A DNA stretch of 64,000 bases from positions 1,992,631 through 2,056,630 of the forward strand of contig VXAI01000046.1 of NCBI GenBank assembly GCA_013399305.1, given 5' to 3'. This document shows, one piece after another, positions 1-10,583 of the stretch (position 1 is its first letter; each line of letters begins with the position of its first letter). Under the pieces are notes generated by a model. That model did no database searches. It had not been told where the DNA came from and worked only from the letters and a program-made list of their open reading frames with translations. Made by a program: the position numbers and the translations under genes. The DNA comes from Rostratula benghalensis (lineage: Eukaryota; Chordata; Aves; Charadriiformes; Rostratulidae).

Positions 1-3000
1 GTTATGGCAGAAGGGCAACAGAGGTGTTAAAAAATATATTGCAGAATTAAGGAAAGATGATATGACGAGCCTATTACAGATGGCAGTAAATGATAGAGAG
101 GAGACTCTTGTAACAGTTTTCCCACTGAATACAAAATTTTAAAACTTCCCTGTTCTCAATACTGCATAAACTATGCACAGGAAATATTCCTACAAGATAA
201 ACTGCAGTATTTGCTTAAGCAAATTTTACAGTCAAGCTTTCACAGCTCTCCCTCTGTTCAGCACCAAAGCATTTTTATTTACAACATGGAACATACTAGT
301 TAACAGTGTGATGGTTTGCTCTTCAGATCCTCTCTGAGACATACTCCATAGGCTTTGTCTGTACTACTACAGTGCATTACATCTCTTGAAATATACACGA
401 GCAGTAAGTGTTTAGAACACAATGGCCACTTTGTACACTTGAGCTAATCCTTTGCATTACAAGCAGTGAGCTCAAGGGTTTGGATAAGGTCTCCTTAGAA
501 CCCTATATCCTTGCCCCACAGTTCACACACATTAAAAATGATTGTTGCGTTTTCATGTTGTCATTTGCTACTTGCAAAAAGCCCCTCTAGTAATCATCAT
601 TAAAGATGTGCAAAGTCCTTACTATATATGATGTATCCCCTGAAGACAGCTTTGGGAAAAATAGAGATCTGGGTTAGAAGAGGGTTCTCCAAACTCAAGA
701 CAGTGCTTGGACTGAGTATCTCAAAGTGACTGGCTGTTGCTATTGGGTTTTTGTTTGGTTTTGTTTTTAAACATAGCCTTCCCCTCTCCCTTTGTTTCCT
801 TGTATTTTTTCCCTAGTCAAATTTACTTGCCTCAGTTTTTCTTCTGAAACATTTTTTTGTTCTCTGGATGCTCTCTGTGCCTATGTGATGCTTGCTATTT
901 GAGCTGTACCCATGCAGTGTCAAGTCACTGGCTCTACTCCTCCTTGGGTGAGAAACTTCAAAGTCCTAGATCAGAAAAACACTGTTGATTTTGGTGGCAC
1001 TTAAGGATACGATTAGGAAGCCCTTACTGAATACAGCTGTCTTTCCAAACGAGGGACACTGCGAGGAGGACAACTTCAAGGAACAAAGCCAGATGTGAGG
1101 AGTAAACACCCTCACTGGTGGCAGGCAGAAGAGTGGGAAAGCAGGACTCCATTTAAGACAAGCACCTCATGGAAAAGCACAGACAAGAATGGAGAGGAGA
1201 AACCCAGGGTGTTTTTTTCCTTAATTCCTTGTTAAAAACGTGCATGTTTTCTCTGCCAACTGGCAAAATTAGTTTCCCATTGAAAAAGAAATGAGGGATG
1301 CAGCTCGGCTCTTTCCTAACTGATGACATCCGTGTCCTGTTGGTTGATCAGAAGCTGCCAAATGCTGAACCTCAACTCCTTCCTGCACCAGCCCACAGCT
1401 CACCAGTCCTTTCACTAAGAGTCAGCTGCTGCCAACTGCGTCTGCGTCATCAAGCTTGCTGCTTCCTGATCTGCAGGGTTTCTCACCTGGGAAATCCCCC
1501 AGCCCAAAGAAAATCTATTGGTCAAAAATGAGCTAGGGAGTCAAGCTTCTCTTTATGCACCTACTTTCAAATGCAAAGGCATCTTCTCCAGTTCTCTGGG
1601 TGCTGTGAGCTCCAGCCAGAGGGTGTGTGTTCTACCTCATAATACATACATAAGCAGTTTCCACCCAAATAATGGCATGAAGTGCCATATTTAATATTTT
1701 CATCATATAATCACTAAAGCATTTCCATTGTTACTAAGTATCGCCACATTCTAATCAGAACTGCCTGTATGGGATTATTTCTGAAAGGTATTGCAAGTTA
1801 CAACATTCAAACACACAGAATAAAAATAAACTCTTAACCTAATTATTAAATGCAGATTTCTAATTTACAAACAAGTGCTGTCATGGCAGTGTACTAATTA
1901 GTGCAATAAGTAGTTAAGCCCGCATATGTATTTTGCCAGTACAAGATTTCTGTTGCAAGCATCTGCCTTCGTAGTGCCAACTGAAAAACTAGGCAGTTAT
2001 GGGAAAAGGACAGAAATACATAGTAAGTGACTGAACGGGATTATACAACCTTGTTATTTCTTTCATTCGGAGACGCTGCACGGCAGTTCTGCACTACAGC
2101 ATAACTGCATTGCTATTAGAAAGGCAGCACCGTTGCTTGCTGGAGGCTGCAGAGTACAGCCCACTTAGTTACCCGAAAAGCATCCAACTCACAGAAGAGA
2201 TTTATTTGATTTTCTTTCTTCTAGGTTTCTTGGAAAATACATTGCATCACGTCACTCATTCACTGTGCATTGTTCAGCACTTGTGCTATGCAAAATCATC
2301 AAAAACTGTTAAAATAGCCAGCACTGCCCCATGGCGTTTTCCTGTCACCACAGTGGAACAAGCAGTCCCTTGTTCTGGGCTGTTGTTGACCACAGTAATG
2401 GTTCAGATGAACCCTAATATACTCAGCTGGACAGAAGAACACTGGCAGATGTGAGATGAACACATGCAATTAGCCAGCACCTGCCATGCAGAGCATTCAC
2501 AACCCTCATCCACAACATTAAGCTATCCTTTGATAAACAAGAAGGCTCCTAAAGACAGAATAACCCCTCTGGACATAACATTATAAATTGTTGCAATGTG
2601 GCTATGTGGATGATGGACAGGCCGGGTACCTGGTGATTATTAAGGTCACTATAGCAATAAAAGGAAAATTCACATCACAAAAGCCAGTAAAGCTGAAAAC
2701 AGTGCTGATAAAATTTTTAACCTAGAGCACCTACTTAAACACTCAGTGTTTCTGCTACAGCCCTGGGTAGTGCTCCTTCAGTCAAGCAGCAACAAATGGA
2801 TTTCTTTCTCTTCCCCTCTCCTACCTTTCCTCTACACTTGTATTCCCCTTGAAAGGAAATTAAAAATGCTATTCAGCGATACTTTTATGCATTAAAACTT
2901 GCAGTTACTTTGCTAAGCAATTCTCTGCTCAACCTCACCATGTGATCACCTCTCTAAATCTCCATTACACCCTTACCTTTATGTCCAGGTTCTGAATGAA

Positions 3001-6000
3001 AATAATGGTTTGCCATGGCAAGTAGCCTTTTTCTTATCCATGCACGTTCCACTGGGATGCACAGCTAGCAGCATTTTACCACCTCATTGTGCTATCTGAC
3101 AGAATTTCTTTTGTTCCTTGCGGTGGCTCAATTCAGAGGCAGGAGAAAACTGATAAAACCCACTATTCCAAATTTAGTCTGCAGTCTAATACAAACTTAC
3201 ATACCAACTGCCCAACAGCAAGCATTGCACATCAACTGTATGCAAACAGCAGATCTTTCATAATGATTTTATAAATATAAAATGCCATTTTTTGAGCAAT
3301 GACCAGTTCAGTAGTCCCAACGTATTACTGATTTGACATTATAATAGCTATTCCAAATAGTATATTGCAGAAATACTCAGCTGAATATATTGCACCTACA
3401 ATTCATTGCTGGCTTGCAAGCATGAACATGAATAAATGTTACACAACATTTATTGAATAAGCTACTAAATCAGTTCATTCATCTGAGAGCTTCCTGGTGA
3501 CGTGTCAGTATTTTCCATGCTTTTGAATGAAAAGAAGCTTATCAAAAGGGGCAACATGCAGTATTTACATGTTGCAAAAAGCACACATGAGCAAAGAATT
3601 AGAAATTATGAATGGGTAGATAATAAAAGACCAAAACCAACACTGAAATTAATTAAACAGAGCTCAAAATAATAATTATATGGCTCAAATGCAGTGAAAG
3701 GGATTATTCTTAATGCATGGCTTCCAACTTCATTACTGCCTGCTTCAGAGCTGGCAAAATCTGACAGAAGTCTCAGGCTCCTTGTTACATCAACAGTTAA
3801 AAGGCCCTTTACTGGCATGCCTGCTGACTTTTTATGATTTAATGTCTCAGAACCACTAGCCAGTAGGTATTACTTCTTCACTTGGAAGCTTCTTCTATAG
3901 CGTGTTAGGAACCATTCACCTACAGCTTTGCTCTCACTGAACTTCTTTCCTGTAATGCATGATAAGCATCAATCTTAGGAAAATTAGAAGATGGAAAGGT
4001 AAAAGGAAGATGAAAAAGGAAACTAAAAGAAAAAAACCCCAAATGTTTACTTGTGGGTCACCAGTTCAGAAGTCAGAACACAGCCAAAAGTCACGCCTGT
4101 ACCTGGAAATGAACCAAGACACTCTCACGCCTCAACTGCAGAGGTCAAGCACACTATGAAGCAAGCCTGCTCAGTGCATTCAACAATGTTGATCACTGTG
4201 AAGCCTTTTTGGATGCTCTGCTGATCATCATTGCAAGAACCAGCTTTACGCTCTTAAAAATGACTCTTTGCCTCCTTCATGATTGAAAGAAACCAGAGAA
4301 ATAGCTCTACACAGCCTCAGGTAGGACATTTCTTCGGTCACCGTTTTCTCAGAAGTTGTGTATAAAACAGAACGCCATGAGCACAGAAACTGCAGATGTC
4401 TTCTGCCATCTGCCCAGTACCCAACACCTGACAGCTGAAGCAGAAACTGAATTTCATTATTCAGTTTGCTGCTTGCAAAGAAGTGCTTTACTTCTGCCTC
4501 TGCACTTTCCAGCATGGAAAGGGCAGTGCTGAGAAGCCACAGAACCTTACAAGCATGTAAGCCCTGTGCAATGAAGAGGCGTCTGGATGCTGGCAGTGAT
4601 GCCAGCCCCTGTGTACAGAGGTGAGAAGAGCTCTGCCGTAGAGAGGGAAGCTGAAGGAGTCCATGTGCACCACTCGAAGTCTGGCCAGAAAAGTCGGAGG
4701 CAAGTCTAGCTTTGCTATATAGCCAGTCATCAAGACTGCCTAGTGGAGCATCAAGAAAGGCTAATATAGGAAAAAAAGGAGGTGGGGGGAAAGCAGTATA
4801 AAAAAATATCTCATATTTCAAAACACACTGTCTGCTTACTAAACGTTGTTCATGGTATCTGAGAAATAACAATTGAAAAAATTATTGAGGAAAAGAACCA
4901 GGGCTGGATTCCAAAACAAAAGAACTGGAATGAAACATATCCCTGTACAAATAGCAATGGTTTCACCGAGCCTTTCCCCCCATCTTCCTCTCCTCAGGCA
5001 TTATTTGCACACAGAGTGGCTGTGATGATTATGTGGATAGCCTCAGTAAAAGTCCTCTCAAGAAATCTGTTAAAATTATGTAGTTTGCATACAGTATAAT
5101 TGATGCTCATTTCTGACATCTAAAAATTATTTCATGCTCTGTTACATAAAAGGACTAAGTATTGAACAACTGTGCTCCCTTTTGTTTCTCAGCTTTTTCT
5201 CATTTTCCACAAAGATACAACACTATATAGTAACATTTCACTCAGACCAGTGGGAGGGAGTCCAATTAAGACTCTCCTTTTCCATACCAGTCGCATCAGT
5301 CTCTTACTGTAGGAACAAACAGATGAAAATAAAATAAGTATTTAAATACCTGTTTAACAAGAAGAATATTTTAACATTTATATTATATTCTGTTTTCCAC
5401 AGCACACATGATAGCACAAACTGCTACAGTACAGTATAGAGAAGAGTCTCTTTTGTGCCTCATCTACCACAAGTATCAAAATGCTTAAGTGTGAGGTATC
5501 TTTCCTTCAGAGTTTATTTTTGTTTATCTCTGCCATGCTGGTAATGCCTTCTGCCATTTTGTGTGCAATCACTAGCACCTCTCCAATACTCAAGAAATCA
5601 GAAGTCATAAAATTGAACTGAAAATCAAATTATATGGTTTATGAAAATAATTTAATGACATTTCCAACCTGCTTGTATTCAGTTGAGCTGAAAAGATGGC
5701 AAGACAATGTTAGACATTGTTCTGGCATTTTTGATTCCTGTCATGGCCAGCCCAGGAACCTCAGTGACAGCACATTGCTGTCACTGTAGCTTACAGTGCT
5801 TTCTCAGACCTCCACAGCACCTTGTAGCATTTCTGAAATGTCAAAGATGCTGGCTGCTGACTCCTAGACACCATATGTAAATGGCCTCTTGATTGTTTTA
5901 ATATGCAAGACTTACCTCCACTCTTTGCAAAAGTATTGTCAGATTTAAGACACTAAAGTCTTTTTTTTTTCTAACATTCCAAGTCTTTAACAAACGGAGA

Positions 6001-7600
6001 CTTACTGGTGATGTTGATATGAATTCAAGCAATTTCTTTCTATAACACAGCAATTTGTCCAGAGTAAAATGAGCTAAAGGGAACCTGAAGATGAGAGTGA
6101 ACATCTGATACTCACTGTGAGTTGTAGCAAAACCAGCACTTTTGATTCATGCAGTGCAGTGCAGCTCATCTGTGGCAGAAACCTGTTCATTTCCTCCCGC
6201 TTTTTTTTCATATTCTACCAGTTCTGCATTATTCTTAACCTGATATCAACAAAAGAGACATCATTAGGCATGCTTATCTTTGAGACAGCTACTGGTCATA
6301 CGCTTTACAATTCTGTCCCATTTTATTCCCATGGTTATGAACTCAAACTATCACAATTACACAGCTCTTTCCAGAGCCCCCTCAATGGAACCACTAAGGA
6401 GCAACCACAGGAAAGCATCAGTAAAGATTAATATCCCACCAAAACATAGGATTGAGAATACAGGTAGGTACTGCAAGAGAGCAGAGACGTCTGCTATTTG
6501 CTCCATTTCCTTTTTTCCTTGTTTCCTCAGTTTTATTGGACAGGGAACTATTAACACAGACAAAATAGAATGAAACTAGTTTTTTCATCTTACAGCTGCC
6601 GTGGAGGAACTGAAACAGGGAGAGGCCCTACACTGCCTTTTACTTTTTCCGTTTTCTCATAAAGAGCATCCTGAAGTGACGTAAAATAATGTAACTTCAC
6701 TGAAGTGCACAGAACTCCTGTAGTTTACAAGTTTGTGTGACTCATTGGACCTAAAGCAGAAGTGTATGAAAATAAAAGTAATTATAGAGCAAACTCATGT
6801 CAAAAAAGTGCTGATGATAGGTCTGCTACTATGAAACTGCAGGCTTAGATGTTATCGTCTTCTTGGGAATAGAAAACTAATTTTTCTCAGATAAAATTCC
6901 TTGTATCTCCCACTCATAAAATTCCTTCTGCAGACTGGCCATTTTTGCATGTTGCAGATTTTCACTATCATTTGGTTTATAAAGATTTGACACTACAGCA
7001 TCCTTTAACCTTTCACACCAGTTATGACAAATGTTGCTGAAGCTCAATTGTTTTTAATTTATTTTGGCCACACAAAACAAAACATCAGCTAATTTTGAAG
7101 CACATATGGCATTTGTATATGGACTTTGTTCTACTCTGCTTAAAATTCTTGATAATAGAGTTCATTAGAAAGTCAGAGGTGTATTTTTTATTCATAGTCC
7201 TGATTTAAAAGAGTAATAATGCATGAACCCTAACTGGGCTACATACACATCTGCCAAATATGACTAACTCTTCTTTTGCAGTAAAATCCTTTCTGTTACA
7301 AGTAACCTTTCTGTAACAAGTCACAACATTGCCCTTTCCCAATGAAGACATCACATCCAAAAGATTCATCGAACCAAAAAAGGAGCAAGTTCTCATTGAA
7401 ACAAACCTGCTCCTGAGGTGCTCACCTCAGCAGCCTGCCCTTACCCACACAGAGCACAGCCAGTGTCACGTTTCCAGGCTGACATTGAAACAAGCTCTCA
7501 AACACAAAACTGCAGAAGTACTAGAGTTCATGAAGTTCACTGGGGACTTGGTTATGGACGTTAATTTTATGTGGAAGGCAGTCCTATATAATAGGAGCTG
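1..7600. other. Upstream intergenic region, no gene recognised
   Basis: This AT-rich DNA shows no reading frame with a recognisable domain and no open exon with convincing splice sites on either strand. The longest open frame is a minus-strand one at 4246-4872, and it starts at a TTG and resembles nothing I know. In mammals the gene upstream of KLF13 is TRPM1, transcribed away from it; I see no TRPM1 coding exon here, so any such gene would lie further left. A short GTTTT-type simple repeat is at 745-770. Blocks such as 1850-1930 and 6960-7080 are homeodomain-site rich and could be conserved non-coding elements, but that is a guess from composition. Confidence 0.7.
745..770. repeat. GTTTT-type simple repeat
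   Basis: A short imperfect run of G followed by several T residues. It is the reverse-complement type of the AAAAC tracts seen at 31426-31507 and 63709-63766. Confidence 0.5.
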
Positions 7601-7738
7601 CTACCAGGACAAGGTTTAACCTAACAGATCTGCTGAAAAAGAAAGTTAGGACTTCTCCCTTTGATCAGCCATAGCCAACCATTACCTGTGTGCAGAACGC
7701 AGTGCCTCTCTCTTCTGGCCAAAGATTTCAGGAACGTG

Positions 7739-8602
7739 ATGAGCTGTGTCCTACCTGCTCACGCAATGAAGACAAAACATAAACAACATCAGGTTATCAC
7801 CCCAATAGCCCCTTGGAAGTATAGGCTTCTCTGTGCCAACATGGCGCCCAGAAAATCCCGCTCTGAGGAGAAACTCACACAACATGTAAGGTCTTTCCTG
7901 ATTGGCTGGCCTTCCCTGGAAGGGTCTAGATGGGGGCAGAACAGCCAATCACAGGTCTTGTCTGTCCAGACTGCTCTCTCCTCAGAGCAGGCAGGTGGCG
8001 GGAGTGTGGGGCAACTCCTCAGCTTGTCGAACTGGCTGTGGGGCTCTGCCAGAACTGCTCCCCTTGCCAGAGCCAGGCCACACCAGCCTTCCGAGCCACA
8101 GAATCCTCTGGACAAGCCACTGCTACACAGTGGAGCTAGGACAGGCTGCGGAGGAGCATCGTGGGGCAAGAGAGTGGCAAGGAGAGGCGGTAAGGAGAGG
8201 GGCACGGCAGTGCTGAGGGGGCTGCACAGGGTGGGGGCACAAGTATCAGGGTTCCTCTGGAACCCCCTGTTGATGCTGGGGCAAAGCCTGCTGGCAGTTG
8301 GCAACCAGGATAGTCCAGGTCTCCCTTTTCCTGTACGTTTACTGATAATGGTCCTTGATGTTGAAATGAGGACTGAGAACTCATGTTTAAACTCTGCCCT
8401 TTCCTCACTCCCCTGGAAATGGCCTACGTTTCACCTCAAACTGGGAGAGCTGCAGGGTTTCTGCTCTGAATCTGCTACTGATTCTAAAGAACTGCCAAGG
8501 GGGGATCTGTTTAAGCAATCCTCCCTCGAGGAGAAGGTTGAACTCAAAATCAACCAAAATTTCTTCAAAAAATGTTTTCCCCGGCATTCCTTTTTTATCT
8601 AG
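7739..8602 (+). other. Orphan open reading frame of unknown status
   Basis: A plus-strand frame of 287 codons runs from an ATG at 7739 to a TAG at 8602 (open from a TTG at 7661). It lies in a patch clearly richer in G and C than its surroundings, where stop codons are expected to be rarer. The translation is mixed and arginine/serine/leucine rich, with no signal peptide, membrane segment, cysteine pattern or domain that I recognise. A 171-codon frame is open on the opposite strand over the same patch, which argues that composition rather than selection keeps both open. It could be a chance frame, an exon of a non-coding RNA, or remnant mobile DNA. I would not call it a gene without transcript or conservation evidence. 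Confidence 0.12.
7897..7955. promoter_or_regulatory. Inverted pair of CCAAT boxes
   Basis: CCTGATTGGCTG at 7897-7908 is mirrored by CAGCCAATCACAGG at 7942-7955, so two CCAAT boxes face each other across about 33 bases inside a GC-richer patch. CCAAT boxes with these flanks match the known NF-Y preference. About 2.6 kb upstream of the KLF13 start codon, this could be an enhancer or alternative promoter; function is inference. Confidence 0.25.
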
Positions 8603-9477
8603 GAGCCTTTCAAATAGGTGAGTCCCAAACTCAATCATTTTATTTGGAAACATATAAACATTTCTTGTAGATACGCTCAGCAGAACAAATAGTACACAAG
8701 CGTGTATCAAAATGATCTTGCTTGATTCAGCATTAAACCACATCCTCCCACATGGGTCGTGTGCCCTGTTCCTGCCTTTGCTGCATGCCCCACACCCCAG
8801 GCAGTACCACAGGCTGCACTGCAAAGTGGGCAGACATGGAGGGCCGTGCCCAACAAAGATGAGCCTGACCCACAGGGAGACTGTTGCATGAGAACCTAAA
8901 GCCTGTTCGTATTTCATAGAGTGCAGCAGTAGTATAAGTAGACATTGCTCCTATATAAGACATTTTCATGTGTATGAAACCACCTTGACTCAACTCCAAA
9001 AGTGTTTGAGTTTCTATAACAGATGTTCACTTCCTCATACACCCCTGCACACTCCAAGACTTTCCATGCAGAAAGAAAAGCTTCCAAAGTAGCCCTTATG
9101 CTTTCTGACTATCTCTGTCCCAGAGAAAAGGTCCATCTGTTGTAAAGATAGGAATTACACTGGAGAAACATGTTCCAGCAAAAGGTAAGAAGCGCCGCAG
9201 ACTGACTTCAGCTGCATTTCTTTCCTTTAGTCACATGCTCAACTCTTTTCTTAATTCAGGCATTAATCTGTGTAAAAACTGTCTGTGCTGTATCTTTTAC
9301 AAGCTGAGAATAACAAAAAGTTATTTTCATCTGTACTTTTACATAATTTAGAAGCGGCCGAACGTGATAGTGAGGAGAGTTTTGGCACAAAGGAAGGTGA
9401 TTTCAAGGTAGTTAAATCTGTCACAAGCTATTAAAACCCACACAGGAGCTTCATCTGTATAGCTGTAGACCAAACAG
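8603..9477. other. Intergenic segment upstream of the CR1 element
   Basis: Unremarkable mixed-composition DNA. The only structured item I see is the candidate exon at 9124-9184, listed separately. A NotI-type site (GCGGCCG) occurs near 9354 but without a surrounding CpG cluster. Confidence 0.6.
9124..9184 (+). other. Candidate orphan or alternative 5' exon
   Basis: A 61-base segment is preceded by a good acceptor (branch-like TTCTGAC, then a pyrimidine tract ending CCCAG at 9119-9123) and followed by a near-consensus donor, AAG|GTAAGA, at 9185. It is open through in the first frame (20 codons plus one base). It lies 1.4 kb upstream of the KLF13 start codon, in the same orientation. A pyrimidine tract ending in CAG at 10443, within the KLF13 leader, could serve as a partner acceptor. 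I do not recognise the peptide, and chance occurrence is quite possible. Confidence 0.15.
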
Positions 9478-9775
9478 GGTAGTCATAGACAGAGTGGTTT
9501 GGAAGCAACCTTAAAGACCATCGAGTTCCAGCCCCCTGCCATGGGCAGGGACACCTTTCACCAGACCAGGTTGCTCAAAGTCACATCCAGACTGGCCTTA
9601 AACACCTACAAGGATGAGCATCCACAGCTTCTCTGGGCAACCTGAGCCAGTGTCTCACCACTCTCACACTAAAGAATTTCTGCCTAATATCTAATCTCTT
9701 CCAGTTTGAAGCCCTTACCCCTCATCCTATCACTACGTGCCCTTGTAAAAAGTCCCACTCCAGCTCTTTCCTCCA
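9478..9775 (-). mobile_element. CR1 LINE retrotransposon, 5'-truncated 3' fragment
   Basis: The plus strand reads as the reverse complement of a CR1 3' end. A degenerate CATAGA...GTGGTTTGGAAG start is followed by the characteristic blocks CCCCTGCCATGGGCAGGGACACC near 9534, the CTGGGCAACCTGAGCCAGTGTCTCACCA-type block near 9635, and the AAGAATTTCTGCCTAATATCTAATCT-type block near 9672, ending around TTGTAAAAAGTCCCACTCCAGC. About 300 bases remain with no reverse-transcriptase coding part, as is usual for avian CR1 copies. The terminal 8-base repeat is decayed and no target-site duplication can be seen. The boundary is approximate. Confidence 0.88.
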
Positions 9776-10017
9776 ACTTGCAACCCTTCCGACTTTCTAA
9801 TCTCTTCCTTTTAGCAGTTCAGCGCCCGTGCGGTTGTCCCTGGCGCTACGAGCTCTAACACAGCACTCCCGCATCACTACCCGCGGGCACGTCCGGGACC
9901 CGGCGGAGGAGTCTGCGCCCGCCACCCTTGCGCGCTGCGGCCCTGCCCTGCGCCGTGGGGTGGCTCCGGCACGCAGCGGGGCGGAGAATGCCGCTGGCGC
10001 GCGACCCACCCCGCCAG

Positions 10018-10022
10018 CCAAT
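10018..10022 (+). promoter_or_regulatory. CCAAT box
   Basis: CCAGCCAATCGG matches the extended NF-Y site and sits about 105 bases upstream of the CRE, a typical promoter-proximal arrangement. Confidence 0.55.
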
Positions 10023-10099
10023 CGGCCGCTCCCTTTCATTTGCGGCGCGCTGCCCCGCGCGCGCGCGGGCACGGCCTCGTTCGCGCACCGCCAACCTGA

Positions 10100-10106
10100 G
10101 GGGCGG
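10100..10106 (+). promoter_or_regulatory. GC box (Sp/KLF site)
   Basis: GGGGCGG inside the CpG island, 19 bases upstream of the CRE. Sp1 and KLF proteins, including KLF13 itself, are known to bind such boxes, so autoregulation is possible. Confidence 0.5.
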
Positions 10107-10124
10107 CAGGATGTGGGCTGGCGG

Positions 10125-10132
10125 TGACGTCA
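10125..10132. promoter_or_regulatory. Perfect cAMP-response element
   Basis: The palindrome TGACGTCA, with its central CpG, lies in the CpG island between two GC boxes. Full CREs near CpG-island start sites are established CREB/ATF1 targets. The expected consequence, cAMP or calcium responsiveness of KLF13, is inference. Confidence 0.6.
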
Positions 10133-10152
10133 GGCCCAGATGTTCTCCCAGG

Positions 10153-10162
10153 CCCCGCCCCC
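10153..10162 (-). promoter_or_regulatory. GC box, reverse orientation
   Basis: CCCCGCCCCC is the reverse complement of a strong Sp/KLF consensus and lies 21 bases downstream of the CRE. Confidence 0.5.
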
Positions 10163-10223
10163 GGCGGGTCCGGCGGCCCCGGGGAGCGGTAACGGGGAGA
10201 GGCGACTCCGCTGTCACCCCGCG

Positions 10224-10283
10224 ATGGACGGGTCGGGGACACCGCCTCTCCCTTCTACCGCCTCCTCCGAAAAACAGCCTTAA
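10224..10283 (+). other. Upstream ORF 1 in possible 5' leader
   Basis: ATG at 10224 in a good context (G at -3 and G at +4) opens 19 codons ending at TAA 10281-10283. It matters only if transcription starts upstream of it, which the sequence alone does not show. Confidence 0.3.
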
Positions 10284-10285
10284 CT

Positions 10286-10583
10286 CGGCCCGGAGCAACA
10301 AGCGGCCAGTGCCAGGAGCTGTCTGGGCTGCTTTCTCTTCCATTGGACTTCCAGTGCTTTTTCGATTTAGGGACAAGCTGGGTGTGATCGCTACGCACAG
10401 AGGGTAGCTTTCATGGCTGCTAAATCGACCTTTACTTCTACAGAGACATCCTAAGAAATGAGAAGGAAAATCCGGCTCACCCAATCTTTTTAAAAAGGGA
10501 AAGAGGAGTGTTGTGGGGTTATTTTCCCGCCCCCTCCCCCTCATCCCCCCTTCTGTTTGGATTTCTTTTTAAACTTAAGAAAA
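10286..10583 (+). other. KLF13: Likely 5' untranslated leader of KLF13
   Basis: The segment between the CpG island and the start codon is less CpG-rich. It contains two further upstream ORFs (10413-10454, 13 codons, weak context; 10458-10493, 11 codons, G at -3). It also has an acceptor-like pyrimidine tract ending CTACAG at 10443 and a C-rich tract at 10526-10550. Assignment as 5' UTR follows from position; the cap site is unknown. Confidence 0.6.
10526..10550. promoter_or_regulatory. C-rich tract with four C-runs upstream of the start codon
   Basis: Four cytosine runs (three, five, five and six bases) are separated by one, one and four bases. On the template strand this meets the pattern for a G-quadruplex; on the sense strand it resembles an i-motif and clustered KLF/Sp sites. 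It ends 33 bases before the ATG. Confidence 0.45.

Larger units (their letters stand above)
9815..10285 (+). promoter_or_regulatory. KLF13: CpG-island promoter of KLF13
   Basis: CpG dinucleotides become abruptly dense here and thin out again by about 10290; this is the only such island in the window. It lies 300-770 bases upstream of the KLF13 initiator ATG. It contains a CCAAT box at 10018-10022, an alternating CG palindrome at 10054-10069, a GC box at 10100-10106, a perfect cAMP-response element at 10125-10132 and a CCCCGCCCCC box at 10153-10162. No TATA box is placed at a convincing position, consistent with a dispersed CpG-island promoter. The exact start sites cannot be read from sequence. 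Confidence 0.85.

Noticed and set aside
4246..4872. Minus-strand 208-codon frame upstream
   Set aside because: It begins at a TTG, has no recognisable domain, and is overlapped by another open frame on the same strand.
9928..10407. Plus-strand 159-codon frame in the CpG island
   Set aside because: Same compositional cause, low complexity and no domain; it lies in promoter sequence.
9855..10544. Minus-strand 229-codon frame across the promoter
   Set aside because: It lies in the CpG island and leader, where stop codons are scarce; its arginine/proline/glycine-rich translation is typical of GC-driven chance frames.
10557..10583. N-terminal extension of KLF13 from an in-frame TTG
   Set aside because: The ATG at 10584 has a good context and the peptide from there matches the conserved KLF13 start; the nine extra residues match nothing in the family.
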